Assembly (NCBI RefSeq): GCF_004803405.1
Contig: NZ_SSXI01000145.1
Location: 1 to 40,385, forward strand
Source: Nocardioides sp.
Lineage (GTDB): Bacteria > Actinomycetota > Actinomycetes > Propionibacteriales > Nocardioidaceae
Length of the DNA: 40,385 bases
Direction of reading: 5' to 3'
Each line of letters opens with the position of its first letter. Positions within the stretch are counted from its first letter, which is position 1. Made by a program: the position numbers and the translations under genes. The notes beneath the pieces were generated by a model. The model was not told where the DNA came from and ran no database searches. It saw only the letters and a list, made by a program, of their open reading frames with translations. Below are positions 23,773 to 32,360 of the stretch, one piece after another.

Positions 23773-25185
23773 GTGCGCTACACGCAGTCGGTGCGCGGTC
23801 ACGGCTACACCTTCGAGGGCCTGGTGGACCTGCTGGCGAAAGCGTCACCCGCCCGGTCCGGCGACGTCCTCGCCGGTTGCGGGGCCGCCTCCGCGGTCGA
23901 GCGGGCCGCTGCGCGCTGGGCACTCGCCGACGTACCGCTGACGACCTTTCTCAGCGAGCCGGTCGTGCCGCCCGAGGACGACGACGTCACCCGGCTCATC
24001 TGGGACCGCCAGGACTCGACGGCGTTCGCCCCGTTGGCGCACCTCACCGTCGGCGGCCTCCGCGAGTGGTTGCTGTCCACTGCGGTCCTGCCCGACGCCG
24101 CGCACGTTCTGGCTGCAGTCGCGCCCGGTCTCACCCCCGAGATGGTCGCGGCCGTCTCCAAGCTCATGGGCAACAAGGACCTGGTCTCGGTCGCCGCGGC
24201 CACCAGCGTGGTGACCTCCTTCCGGAGCACCATCGGCCTGCCCGGACGGATGGCGACCCGGTTGCAGCCCAACCATCCTGCCGACGACCCGCGTGCTATC
24301 GCGACCACCGTGCTCGACGGCCTGCTGCTCGGCTCGGGCGATGCCGTCATCGGCATCAACCCGGCCTCCGACGACCCCGCCACGGTCGCCACGCTGCTGC
24401 ACCTGCTCGACGAGATCCGGCAGCGCTACGAGATCCCCACCCAGTCCTGCGTGCTGACCCACGTCACAACGACGATCGACCTGATCGAACGCGGCCACCC
24501 GGTCGACCTGCCCTTCCAGTCGATCGCCGGGACGCAGCGCGCCAACGAGGCGTTCGGGGTGACGCTGTCGATGCTGGCGGAGGCCGACCAGGCGGCCCGG
24601 TCCCTGGAGCGTGGCACCGTCGGGCAGAACGTCATGTACTTCGAGACCGGGCAGGGGGCGGCGCTCTCCTCCGACACCCATCGGGGTACCGACGGCCGCC
24701 CGGTCGACCAGCAGACGCTCGAGGCACGGGCTTACGCCGTGGCGCGGGCGTTCGACCCGCTGCTGGTCAACACCGTGGTCGGCTTCATCGGGCCGGAGTA
24801 CCTCTTCGACGGCAAGCAGATCACCCGGGCAGGCCTGGAGGACCACTTCTGCGGCAAGCTGCTCGGGGTCCCGATGGGCGTGGACGTCTGCTACACCAAT
24901 CACGCAGAGGCGGACCAGAACGACATGGACGACCTGCTCATCCTGCTCACCGCCGCGGGCTGCAGCTTCGTCATCGCCGTGCCCGGCGCCGACGACGTGA
25001 TGCTGGGCTACCAGTCGACGTCCTTCCACGACGCGCTCGACGCCAGACGCCTCCTTGGGAAGAGGCCGGCGCCGGAGTTCGAGGCATGGCTGGAGCGGAT
25101 GGAGCTCCTCGGTCCGGACGGCCGGCTGCGGGCCATCGACCCGGGCGCCTCCGCGTTGGGCCGGCTCAGGGAGATCGCCCCGTGA
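23773..25185 (+). CDS. eutB: Ethanolamine ammonia-lyase large subunit (EutB)
   Basis: Adenosylcobalamin-dependent lyase subunit that converts ethanolamine to acetaldehyde and ammonia. The 470-residue protein is close to the usual EutB length and carries family-typical stretches GDVLAGCGAAS, KLMGNKDLVSVAA, GIGLPGRM-like (TIGLPGRMATRLQPNHP), IGINPASDDPA, the TQSCVLTHVTT strand, IAGTQRANEAFGV, FETGQGAALSS and VDVCYTNHAEADQND. The GTG at 23773 follows AAGGAGGA. It overlaps eutC (GTGA) and is divergent from the glutamine synthetase-like gene. No shell-protein genes, eutA reactivase or eutH permease are in the window. Confidence 0.96.
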   Translation: MRYTQSVRGHGYTFEGLVDLLAKASPARSGDVLAGCGAASAVERAAARWALADVPLTTFLSEPVVPPEDDDVTRLIWDRQDSTAFAPLAHLTVGGLREWLLSTAVLPDAAHVLAAVAPGLTPEMVAAVSKLMGNKDLVSVAAATSVVTSFRSTIGLPGRMATRLQPNHPADDPRAIATTVLDGLLLGSGDAVIGINPASDDPATVATLLHLLDEIRQRYEIPTQSCVLTHVTTTIDLIERGHPVDLPFQSIAGTQRANEAFGVTLSMLAEADQAARSLERGTVGQNVMYFETGQGAALSSDTHRGTDGRPVDQQTLEARAYAVARAFDPLLVNTVVGFIGPEYLFDGKQITRAGLEDHFCGKLLGVPMGVDVCYTNHAEADQNDMDDLLILLTAAGCSFVIAVPGADDVMLGYQSTSFHDALDARRLLGKRPAPEFEAWLERMELLGPDGRLRAIDPGASALGRLREIAP

Positions 25186-25934
25186 GCGACCGCACGACCG
25201 AGACCTTCTGGTCCGCCCTGCGCGCCGAGACTCCTGCACGGGTCGGTCTGCACCGGGTGGGCGACGGTGTCGGCACCCGGCACGTGCTCGAGGCCGCCGA
25301 GGCGCACGCCTTCGCCCGCGACGCGGTGCACGGGCATCTCGACGTGCCGGCCCTCGCTGCCGAGCTGGACTCGCTCGGCCTCGGCCCGGCGCTGCACGTG
25401 CCCTCCAAGGCCCTGGACCGGGCCACCTACCTCACGCGGCCGGACCTGGGCCGCATGCCGGGGGAGCTGCCGCCACTGCGAGCCGACCGGGCCGACCTCT
25501 GCGTCGTCCTGGCCGACGGTCTGAGCGCCGAGGCGGTCCACCGGCACGCGGTGCCGGTGCTGCGGGAGCTGCTGCCGCTGCTCGATGCCGGGACGACCGT
25601 CGCCCCACCGGTCGTCGCCACCCAGGCCAGGGTGGCGTTGGGCGACCATGTGGGGGCGGTCCTGCGAGCGGCGCTGGTCCTGGTGCTGGTCGGCGAGCGC
25701 CCGGGGCTGTCCTCCAGTGACAGCCTCGGCGCGTACCTCACCTGGGCGCCGGCTCCCGGTGTCCAGGACTCGGCGCGCAACTGCGTCTCCAACATCCGGC
25801 CACCGCACGGGCTCGACCACGCCTCGGCCGCGCGCACCCTCGCCCGTTTGATCGGCGGCGCCCGCAGGCTGGGCGCCACCGGAGTCCGGCTCAAGGACAC
25901 CGGAGAGCTGACGGCTCCTCCAGAGCCACGCTGA
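25182..25934 (+). CDS. eutC: Ethanolamine ammonia-lyase small subunit (EutC)
   Basis: 250-residue light chain, which with EutB binds adenosylcobalamin in the lyase. Family features are ETPARVGLHRVGDGVGTRHVLE (N-terminal, quoted in part: RVGLHRVGDGVGTRHVL), SKALDRATYLTRPDLGR, CVVLADGLSAEAVHRHA, VALGDHVGAVL, VLVGERPGLSSSDSLGAYL and NCVSNIRPPHGL. It is shorter than enterobacterial EutC, which has an N-terminal extension often linked to microcompartment targeting. Its lack here fits a cytosolic, shell-free enzyme. GTG start overlapping the eutB stop; a strong hairpin follows 20 bp after the stop. Confidence 0.95.
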   Translation: MSDRTTETFWSALRAETPARVGLHRVGDGVGTRHVLEAAEAHAFARDAVHGHLDVPALAAELDSLGLGPALHVPSKALDRATYLTRPDLGRMPGELPPLRADRADLCVVLADGLSAEAVHRHAVPVLRELLPLLDAGTTVAPPVVATQARVALGDHVGAVLRAALVLVLVGERPGLSSSDSLGAYLTWAPAPGVQDSARNCVSNIRPPHGLDHASAARTLARLIGGARRLGATGVRLKDTGELTAPPEPR

Positions 25935-25954
25935 CGAACGGTGCCGGGTCGCAC

Positions 25955-25989
25955 AGACGCCGCCGGAGCAGCCAGCTCCGGCGGCGTCT
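25955..25989. terminator. Bidirectional hairpin between eutC and the small membrane protein gene
   Basis: 15-bp perfect stem (arms 25955-25969 and 25975-25989) with a 5-base loop, between the convergent stops at 25934 and 26020. No T-run, as is common for high-GC terminators. Confidence 0.8.
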
Positions 25990-26019
25990 CACCGCACCTG
26001 TCGACAGCGGGGCAGACGG

Positions 26020-26235
26020 TCAGTAGACCGACGGCTCTCCCTCCACTGCCGGCCCGGCCTCGACCGGCTCATGGGCGATCATCTGCGCGTAGGCGTGCCT
26101 CTCGTGCAGCACCATCTTCGCGAGGAAGCCGACGAGCATGGCGAAGGCGATGAGGACGAACAGCACCTGGAGGGCGGTGCTGCCGGCGCCGGTGAAGACG
26201 GCGGTGGCGCCGTCCCAGGAATCGATAGGACTCAT
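26020..26235 (-). CDS. Small single-pass membrane protein downstream of amt
   Basis: Not recognised. 71 residues: N-terminal MSPIDSWDGATAVF, one hydrophobic helix (ALQVLFVLIAFAMLVGFLAKMV, quoted in part: LQVLFVLIAFAMLVGFLA, about 22-40), then a short cytoplasmic tail with HERHAYAQMI and an acidic end. It starts 10 bp after the amt stop and is very probably co-transcribed. It could be an accessory or regulatory subunit of the transporter in place of a PII-type GlnK, which is not encoded here; that is inference from position only. Confidence 0.7.
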   Translation of the reverse strand: MSPIDSWDGATAVFTGAGSTALQVLFVLIAFAMLVGFLAKMVLHERHAYAQMIAHEPVEAGPAVEGEPSVY

Positions 26236-26245
26236 GACTGCTCCT

Positions 26246-27541
26246 TCAGAGGATCGCGGGCTGGCCCGCGGTGCCGATGGACTCGGGATAGGCCTCGGCC
26301 GGGACCTCGCTGAGATCGAGCCCGGCGAGCTCGACCTCGGGCGGGATGCGCAGCATCCCGGCCTTCTTCAGGCCGAGCGAGACGAGATAGCCGGGCACGA
26401 AGCCGAGCACGGCGAGCACCACGGCGCCGCCGATCTGGCCCATCGGCGTGATGCCGGGCAGGTCCGCCACGTTCGGGTAGCCCCACAGGAGGAACCCGGA
26501 CACCACGATGCCGTAGAAGGCGCAGCCGCCGTGGACCGTCACTGCACCGACGACGTCGTCGATGCCGAATCGCTCGATGAGCCTGCCGAGATAGGGGATC
26601 AGAGAGCCGCCGACAGTGGCGACCACGAAGGCGAGTGCCGGGTGGTAGAGATCCATGCCAGGGGCCACCGAGATGACGCCCGCGAGACCACCGGAGATCG
26701 TCCAGAACGGCTCACCCTTCGAGGAGACGTAGGCGCCGATGATGCCGCCGGCCAGACCCATCAGGGTGCTGAAGGCGATCGCCGAGAGGGTGGTCGCGTT
26801 GCCGAAGATCGAGAAGTAGCCGGTGTTGGTGTAGACCACGCAGCCCATCAGGAAGCCGAAGAAGCCGATGAAGATCATCATCAGGCCGAGCATCGTGAGG
26901 GGCAGGTTGTGCGGCGGGATGGTGACGGCCTTCCCGTCCACGAAGCGACCGATCCGCGGGCCGAGGTTGAGCAGCACGCCGAGCGTGAAGGCCCCCGCGA
27001 TCAGGTGGACGCAGCCTGCAGCGCCGAAGTCGTGCCAGCCCCACTCGGTGAGCATCCAGCCGTTGCCGTGCCAGGCCCAGGCGGCGCCGATGATCCAGAC
27101 CACGGAGCCGAGCAGCGTGGTGAGGACGAGGAAGGCGCTCGTGCGGATCCGCTCGAGCACCGCCCCCGACATGATCGAGCCGGTGGTGGCGGCGAAGAGA
27201 GCGAAGGCACCCCAGAAGATGCCGTTGACCGAGTCGGTCCGCGGGCCCATCTCCTCACCCCACGGGAGGTAGGCGGCCGCTCCGGAGAAGTCGATGCCGC
27301 CGAACGGGAAGGCGGGGAAGGCGTAGTAGAACCACCAGCCGAAGAAGAAGAACGTCGCGATGACGACGGCGAAGGTGAGCAGGTTCTTCATCGCCGCCGC
27401 AAGCACGTTCTTCGAGCGGGAGGCGCCGACCTCGTAGGCGAGGAAGCCGGCATGGATCGCGACCATGAGGGCGATCGATACCCAGTAGAAGAGGTCGGTG
27501 ATGACCGCCTCCATCGCGGCGAGAGTGTCCTCGGGTGTCAT
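26246..27541 (-). CDS. amt: Ammonium/methylammonium transporter family protein (Amt), divergent subtype
   Basis: 431-residue protein with about eleven membrane helices. Both pore histidines are conserved, in FGAAGCVHLIAG (AmtB His168 position) and VVGAVTVHGGCAFYG (His318 position), and the D-D before the second matches Amt. The first helix lacks the usual PGLALFYGG-type motif and reads IHAGFLAYEVGASRSKNVL, marking a divergent clade. The long C-terminal tail differs from GlnK-binding tails. GGAGGTC precedes the ATG at 27541. Located between eutBC and two N-demethylase sets, it may take up or retain ammonium, methylamine or a related small amine. The substrate is not proven. Confidence 0.88.
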   Translation of the reverse strand: MTPEDTLAAMEAVITDLFYWVSIALMVAIHAGFLAYEVGASRSKNVLAAAMKNLLTFAVVIATFFFFGWWFYYAFPAFPFGGIDFSGAAAYLPWGEEMGPRTDSVNGIFWGAFALFAATTGSIMSGAVLERIRTSAFLVLTTLLGSVVWIIGAAWAWHGNGWMLTEWGWHDFGAAGCVHLIAGAFTLGVLLNLGPRIGRFVDGKAVTIPPHNLPLTMLGLMMIFIGFFGFLMGCVVYTNTGYFSIFGNATTLSAIAFSTLMGLAGGIIGAYVSSKGEPFWTISGGLAGVISVAPGMDLYHPALAFVVATVGGSLIPYLGRLIERFGIDDVVGAVTVHGGCAFYGIVVSGFLLWGYPNVADLPGITPMGQIGGAVVLAVLGFVPGYLVSLGLKKAGMLRIPPEVELAGLDLSEVPAEAYPESIGTAGQPAIL

Positions 27542-27572
27542 GTGACCTCCATATGGTCAGAGAAGTGGACGC

Positions 27573-27591
27573 AGTCTCCTGGGCGGAGACT
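27573..27591 (-). terminator. Hairpin between the demethylase operon and amt
   Basis: AGTCTCC-TGGGC-GGAGACT, with perfect 7-bp arms, in the 116-bp gap. It may attenuate read-through from the upstream operon into amt or end it. Confidence 0.45.
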
Positions 27592-27657
27592 TCGGACGGG
27601 TTGCGCTGTTCGGCCGGGGCGTAAGGTCTGGTTTCGGAATCGGGCGCCAGGTGACGA

Positions 27658-28770
27658 TCAGACGTCCGTCACAGCGGCACGCAGGTAGGCGACGACGTCG
27701 CCGCGGTGGGCGAGGAATCCCTTGTAGGACGCGATGTCCTCGGGCAGCTCCTCAACGACGGCGGCAAGCTGCTCGCACCAGGCGGGCACGGCGCGCAGCT
27801 CGGCGAGTGACGCCATGAAGGTGCGGATGTTGAAGGTGACCGCACCGCTCATGGGCAGCCGGACGAAGTGCTCCAGCTCGATCCGGAGCTGGATGTTCTC
27901 GATGGCGTCGCCGGCCGCCATCCGGGCAGGCATGTCGGTGCCCCACTCTGGAAGCGACTCCAGGGCGATGTCGAACTTGCGGGTGGGGGAGGCGGCCAGG
28001 TTCCAGTTGAGCCGGCGGTAGACCTTGTCGGCGGGCAGCCGCATCAGGAACTGCTCGGCCCGGGCGACGATGCCCTCCCCGGCCAGCCGGGGGACCGGGC
28101 CGTGGATCTCGTACATGTCCATGCCGACATCGAAGGAGACCGACCAGGCCGCCGCGAACGCCACGGCACCGGCATCGAAGTAGAGCCGGCTGTCGCGCTC
28201 GGTGACCATCAGCAGGTCGTCAGGCACCTCGCGGCTGAGGAACTCCAGCGGGCCGTGCGGGATCGAGCTCCAGTCGCCGACGACGAAGCCCTGATCGGTC
28301 CCGAGAAGGTCGTTCTCCCAGCGGAATGCAGCCCGGTCCCCGCCTACGCCCTCGGTCAGGCGCATCAGCTCGGGGTAGGACACGGACAGGTCCCGCAGGT
28401 AGTAGAGCAGCAGATCCCAGCAGGCCAGCTCGGTGCCCGGTCGGATCTTGACCCGGTGCGGATCCCGGTCGTGGGTGGTCCGCTTCTCGGCGATGATCGT
28501 GAGGTAGTCCGAGCCACCCAGGTCGACGAGGTGCCGTCCCCACTCGCCGGCCCTGGTCTTCCGCGGGACCCGGGCCGGGTCGACGTTGACGCTGTAGCGG
28601 AAGGTCTCCAGATCCTCGGGGAAGGGCCAGGGCAGGGTGCCGACGTGATCGGCCGGTGCCGCCAGGTACGCCGTCACCGCCGGCGTACGGCGAGGGTTGA
28701 TGCCCAGCGCGGCGAGCTCTGCCTCGGTGAAGCTCGGGGAGACGGCTCGGGCATGGCTCGCGACGCTCAT
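27658..28770 (-). CDS. Haem-dependent oxidative N-demethylase alpha-subunit family protein (DUF3445), copy 1
   Basis: 370-residue member of the HODM/DUF3445 family, the catalytic haem subunit of dimethylamine monooxygenase, which removes a methyl group from a secondary amine as formaldehyde. Recognisable parts are LPWPFPEDLETFRYSVNVDPA (quoted in part: WPFPEDLETFRYSVNVDP), MYEIHGPVPRLAGEG, RRLNWNLAAS, ELEHFVRLPMSGAVTFNIRT and the terminal EELPEDIASYKGF. The ATG at 28770 overlaps the reductase stop (ATGA). It is the last gene of a seven-gene operon beginning at 33338. It differs clearly from copy 2 at 30.4 kb, so the two may have different substrates. Confidence 0.85.
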   Translation of the reverse strand: MSVASHARAVSPSFTEAELAALGINPRRTPAVTAYLAAPADHVGTLPWPFPEDLETFRYSVNVDPARVPRKTRAGEWGRHLVDLGGSDYLTIIAEKRTTHDRDPHRVKIRPGTELACWDLLLYYLRDLSVSYPELMRLTEGVGGDRAAFRWENDLLGTDQGFVVGDWSSIPHGPLEFLSREVPDDLLMVTERDSRLYFDAGAVAFAAAWSVSFDVGMDMYEIHGPVPRLAGEGIVARAEQFLMRLPADKVYRRLNWNLAASPTRKFDIALESLPEWGTDMPARMAAGDAIENIQLRIELEHFVRLPMSGAVTFNIRTFMASLAELRAVPAWCEQLAAVVEELPEDIASYKGFLAHRGDVVAYLRAAVTDV

Positions 28771-29789
28771 AGCAGCACCTCGATCTCTGAGTGCTCGACA
28801 CCGCGGGAGACGCAGCACAGCAGGATGTCCCCGCTCGCCCTGTCGTGGTCGGAGAGCACCAGGTCCCGGTGCTCGATGGACCCCGCGCGGGGAGTCCGCA
28901 CGGAGATGCGGCACTCGCCGCAGACGCCCTGGCGGCACAGATTGGGTACGGGAAGGCCGGCGTCGAGGAGCGCCGTGAGCAGGGAGACGCCCGGCGCTAC
29001 CTCGAGCCGTTGGCCCGTGGAGGCGACGATGGCGGTGAACGGGCTTCCCGGGTCCTGCTCGGGCGCCGAGAACCGCTCCAGGTGCACGCGGGTCGGCGGC
29101 CAGCCGGCGGCAGCGGCGAGCTCCTGATAGGTCTCCAGCAGCGGCAGCGGGCCGCATGCGTAGGCGTGAGTGCCCAGCGGTTGATCGGCGAACCGCGCGG
29201 TGAGCATCGCGACGGTCGCCTCGACGGTGGTGGCCTCGCGCAGCGTGACGCTGTCGTGGGTCTCGGCGAGCGCGTGCAGGTCCTCGAGGTGGGCAGCGTG
29301 GCCAGACCGGTAGGAGTAGAGGATCTCGGCGCTGCCACCCAGCCGGGCGATCGCCCGGGCGTGGGACAGCACGGGAGTGACCCCGATGCCGCCGGCGACC
29401 AGCAGGGCATGCCGCTGGTTCAGGACCGGCGCGAACATCGAGCGCGGACCCTCCACCTCGACCAGGTCACCGGGGGCGACGTGGTCGTGGAGCCAGTCCG
29501 AGCCGCCGCCCCTCCCGCGCCGCATCACCGAGATGCCGTACGACGAGGGGTTGATGCCGTCGTCGACGAGGGAGTAGGCGTTGCGGGTGGTTCCTGCCGT
29601 GACGACCAGGTGGCTACCCGGCTGGTAGGCGGTCAGCGGCCCGCCGTCGGCCGGCACGAACCGCAGGTGGGTGATCTGCGCGGTCAGTGGACGGACCTCG
29701 GTCACCCGCATCATCCGGGCCGAGGTTCGGTAGGCGTCGTGCGCGTGGAACCGATGCGTCGTGAGGTCGACGTCGGTGGTGAGTGTCAT
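28767..29789 (-). CDS. PDR/VanB-type flavin and 2Fe-2S reductase of demethylase set 1
   Basis: 340-residue electron-transfer protein. An N-terminal flavin/NAD(P)H reductase module (YQPGSHLVV, AYSLVDDGINPSSY, and the nucleotide motif LVAGGIGVTPVLSHA) is followed by a C-terminal plant-type ferredoxin with C-x4-C-x2-C (CRQGVCGEC) and a last Cys in LLCCVSRG. It should pass electrons from NAD(P)H to the haem demethylase encoded next to it. The ATG at 29789 follows AGGAGA; nine codons upstream in frame are discarded. ATGA overlaps at both ends show translational coupling. Confidence 0.9.
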   Translation of the reverse strand: MTLTTDVDLTTHRFHAHDAYRTSARMMRVTEVRPLTAQITHLRFVPADGGPLTAYQPGSHLVVTAGTTRNAYSLVDDGINPSSYGISVMRRGRGGGSDWLHDHVAPGDLVEVEGPRSMFAPVLNQRHALLVAGGIGVTPVLSHARAIARLGGSAEILYSYRSGHAAHLEDLHALAETHDSVTLREATTVEATVAMLTARFADQPLGTHAYACGPLPLLETYQELAAAAGWPPTRVHLERFSAPEQDPGSPFTAIVASTGQRLEVAPGVSLLTALLDAGLPVPNLCRQGVCGECRISVRTPRAGSIEHRDLVLSDHDRASGDILLCCVSRGVEHSEIEVLL

Positions 29790-30376
29790 CGCGGTCTCCT
29801 CTCGGCTGGCTCCCACTGGTCGCTGGGGAGCTCGCTCGCGCGGGCGTCGGAGGCGAGGAAGCTTCCGAGCGCGCCGGCCAGGTGGTGATGGATCTGCAGC
29901 ACCCGCGCGCAGCCCTTGCAGGTGACCTCGTCGCCGGGGGCGCCCTCGACCCGGTGGGTGTCGCGGCAGTGGGCGCAGTACACCGGCAGCTCGGCGGTGC
30001 TCGTCACGAAGCTGCGCAGCTCCGCCGGGACGAGTCCCGCGGCCCGGGCGGCGCTGAGGGTCAGCAGGACGTCGTACTGACCTCCGACGATCATCAGACG
30101 CACCCCGGTACGCGCGGTGGCGAGCAGCCGGTCGAGGATCTCGCGGTCAGCGGGAGTGTCGATGCCGTCCAGGACGCCGAGGGTCGTGGCCGCCATCGAC
30201 TCGGCCACGCCGACCCATCGCCGTGCCACGCGGGCGGTCTCCGGGGTGCCGCCGAGAGCGAGCACGAGGTAGCTGGCGCCCGTGGGGTCGACCGGCTCGG
30301 GGGTGTCCGGCCAGACCGGCAGTGACAGCGCGGGCGGGTGCACGACCCCGGTCCTCGCCGCCTGGTCGGCGGTCAC
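29786..30376 (-). CDS. Dimethylamine monooxygenase subunit DmmA family protein, set 1
   Basis: 196-residue protein with an N-terminal alpha/beta part (SYLVLALGGTPETARVA, RLMIVGGQYDVL) and a C-terminal zinc-ribbon-like segment with two Cys pairs, VYCAHC and VTCKGC, then LQIHHHLAGALGSF. This is the layout of the small subunit found with DUF3445 demethylases and VanB-type reductases. The GTG at 30376 overlaps the stop of HODM copy 2 (GTGA). Its exact role, whether electron transfer, haem insertion or a structural role, cannot be told from the sequence. Confidence 0.82.
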   Translation of the reverse strand: MTADQAARTGVVHPPALSLPVWPDTPEPVDPTGASYLVLALGGTPETARVARRWVGVAESMAATTLGVLDGIDTPADREILDRLLATARTGVRLMIVGGQYDVLLTLSAARAAGLVPAELRSFVTSTAELPVYCAHCRDTHRVEGAPGDEVTCKGCARVLQIHHHLAGALGSFLASDARASELPSDQWEPAERRPR

Positions 30377-31410
30377 GACACCGCCTCCGGATGCTCGCCG
30401 CCGCCGCGCGTGCCGTGGTCGCGCAGCCACCGGGCGGCGCGATCCTTGTACTTGATGACGCCCTTGTAGTCGGCCATGTCCTCGGGCAGCTCGGCGAGGA
30501 CCATCGCCGTCCGTAGCCGCCACGGCTCGACCGCGACCAGATCCTCGAAGGGGACCAGGTAGGTCCGGATGAGGAACATGATCGAGCCCGAGTCGGGCAG
30601 CCGCACCAGGTGCTGCACCTCCACGCGCAGGTGCACCAGTCGGCCGAAGGTCTCGTTGTCGACCTGCTGCACCAGCTCGCGGTCGGGACCCCAGTCGGGG
30701 TAGGTCTCGGTGGACACGTCGAGCCGGCGGCCGACGGTCAACGTCCAGTTCGTACGGCGGTAGGGCTGGTGTGGCTGGAGCCGCTTGAGGAACTCGTGCG
30801 CCCGGGTGATCACGCCCTCCTGGCGGATCCGGGGGACCGGGCCGTGGATCTCCAGGAAGCTCATCCCGACGTCGAACCCGAAGCTCCAGTCGGCAGCGAA
30901 GGTGACCACCCCCGCGTCGCCGTAGAGCTGGTCACGCTGGTCGAGCAGCACGATGTCCTCCTGCACCTGGCCAGAGACCCACCGCAGCGGCTCGTCGGGG
31001 AGCGACGCGTCGTCGGCGTACACGAACCTCTGGGTGAGGCCGAGGAGGCGGTTCTCCCACCGCCACCGCCCGTCGGCCTCGCGGGTGAGGGTCATGTCGT
31101 CGGGGTAGGCCGCGGCCAGCTCGCGCAGGAGCGTGAGCGCAGCGTCCCAGGCGGCGACGCGCATGTGCGGCAGGACCGCGTGGCGGGTGGGGTCGCGGCG
31201 AAGGATCTCCGCCCGCTCGGTGAGCTCTTCGCGGTAGTGCCCGTCGATGTCGACCAGCGGCTCGCCCCACTGCCCGGCCGCCGTGGCCACCGGACGGCCG
31301 GCGGGTTCGACGTTGGTGCTGTAGCGGTAGACGTCGTCGGTGAACGGGAACGGGAAGTGACGCAGCGACGCGGGCAGTGACCCGGCACGGGCGGGAACGG
31401 TGGTGCTCAC
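30373..31410 (-). CDS. Haem-dependent oxidative N-demethylase alpha-subunit family protein (DUF3445), copy 2
   Basis: 345-residue paralogue of the protein encoded at 27658-28770. Shared framework: FPFPFTDDVYRYSTNVEPA, ENRLLGLTQRFVY, DQLYGDAGVVTFAADWSFGF, FLEIHGPVPRIRQEG, YRRTNWTLTVGRR, VQHLVRLPDSGSIMFLIRTYL and LAELPEDMADYKG. The N-terminus is about 20 residues shorter than copy 1, and many side chains differ. The GTG at 31410 overlaps the reductase stop. Two complete copies in one operon suggest two successive demethylations or two substrates. Confidence 0.85.
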   Translation of the reverse strand: MSTTVPARAGSLPASLRHFPFPFTDDVYRYSTNVEPAGRPVATAAGQWGEPLVDIDGHYREELTERAEILRRDPTRHAVLPHMRVAAWDAALTLLRELAAAYPDDMTLTREADGRWRWENRLLGLTQRFVYADDASLPDEPLRWVSGQVQEDIVLLDQRDQLYGDAGVVTFAADWSFGFDVGMSFLEIHGPVPRIRQEGVITRAHEFLKRLQPHQPYRRTNWTLTVGRRLDVSTETYPDWGPDRELVQQVDNETFGRLVHLRVEVQHLVRLPDSGSIMFLIRTYLVPFEDLVAVEPWRLRTAMVLAELPEDMADYKGVIKYKDRAARWLRDHGTRGGGEHPEAVS

Positions 31411-32360
31411 AGGGCTATCTCCAGGGTCGGTCCGTCGGCGCGGGAGACGCAGGCCATCACGCACTCGGCGGCGGCCTTCTCGTCCTCGCTCAGGAACAGG
31501 TCTCGATGGAGGGGCTTGCCGGCGGTGACGGAGAGGCGGCACTCGCCGCACACGCCCTGGCGACACAGGTTGGGTACGTCGAGCCCGGCGCCTTCGAGCG
31601 CCTCCAGGAGGCTGGTGCCACTGGGCACCTCGAGCGTGGCGCCGGTAGAGGTCAGCTCGACGGTGAACGGGTCGCCCGGGTCGAGCGCGTCAACCCCGAA
31701 GCGCTCGTGGTGCATCCGCGAGCACGGCCAGCCGAGAGCGGCGGCCGTCTCGAGGACGGCGTCGGTCATCGCGGCCGGGCCGCAGACGTAGAGGTGCGTG
31801 CCGAGCGGCTGCTCGGTCAGTACCCGCCTCAAGCGGGCGAAAAACGCCTGGCGGTCGTGGAGCAGCTCGGCGCTGCCATCGGTGAGTGCGACGACGTCGT
31901 CGACGTGGGCGCCGTACCCCTCGCGGAAGACGTAGAGCACCTGCGCCTCCTGGCGCCGTGTCCGGGCGGCTCGCAGGTGGGACACGATCGGGGTCACCCC
32001 GATCCCGCCGGCCACGAGCAGGTGACGGCGGGCGCGGCTGACGGGCGCGAACGTGCTGCGCGGGAGGTGTGCGGTCACGGTGTCGCCGCGACGCAGCTCG
32101 TCGTGCAGCCAGCGCGAGCCGCCGGCACCGTCGGGCACCCGCAGCACCGAGACGGAGTACGTCGTCGGCGCGACCCCGTCCGACGTGAGGCTGTAGGCAT
32201 TGGCGCGGCCGCCCGCGTCGACCACGAGGTGGCTGCCCGGCACGAAGCCGGGCAGCTCGCCGCCGTCGGCGGCGGTGAGGGTGATGCTGCGGACGCCCGG
32301 AGCCGCCTCGACGATCTCCGCGACGCTGAGCTCCAGCGTGCCCGCGACGGTCGCGGTCAT
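31407..32360 (-). CDS. PDR/VanB-type flavin and 2Fe-2S reductase of demethylase set 2
   Basis: 317-residue paralogue of the set 1 reductase. It has FVPGSHLVVDAGG, AYSLTSDGVAPTTYSVSVL, RSTFAPV, LVAGGIGVTPIVSHL and VCGPAAM for flavin and NAD(P)H, and a C-terminal ferredoxin with CRQGVCGEC and a final Cys in VMACVSRADG. It presumably feeds HODM copy 2. The ATG at 32360 lies within the stop codon context of the DmmA-like gene (ATGA). The reading frame is open further upstream, but that part shadows the neighbouring gene. Confidence 0.9.
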   Translation of the reverse strand: MTATVAGTLELSVAEIVEAAPGVRSITLTAADGGELPGFVPGSHLVVDAGGRANAYSLTSDGVAPTTYSVSVLRVPDGAGGSRWLHDELRRGDTVTAHLPRSTFAPVSRARRHLLVAGGIGVTPIVSHLRAARTRRQEAQVLYVFREGYGAHVDDVVALTDGSAELLHDRQAFFARLRRVLTEQPLGTHLYVCGPAAMTDAVLETAAALGWPCSRMHHERFGVDALDPGDPFTVELTSTGATLEVPSGTSLLEALEGAGLDVPNLCRQGVCGECRLSVTAGKPLHRDLFLSEDEKAAAECVMACVSRADGPTLEIAL

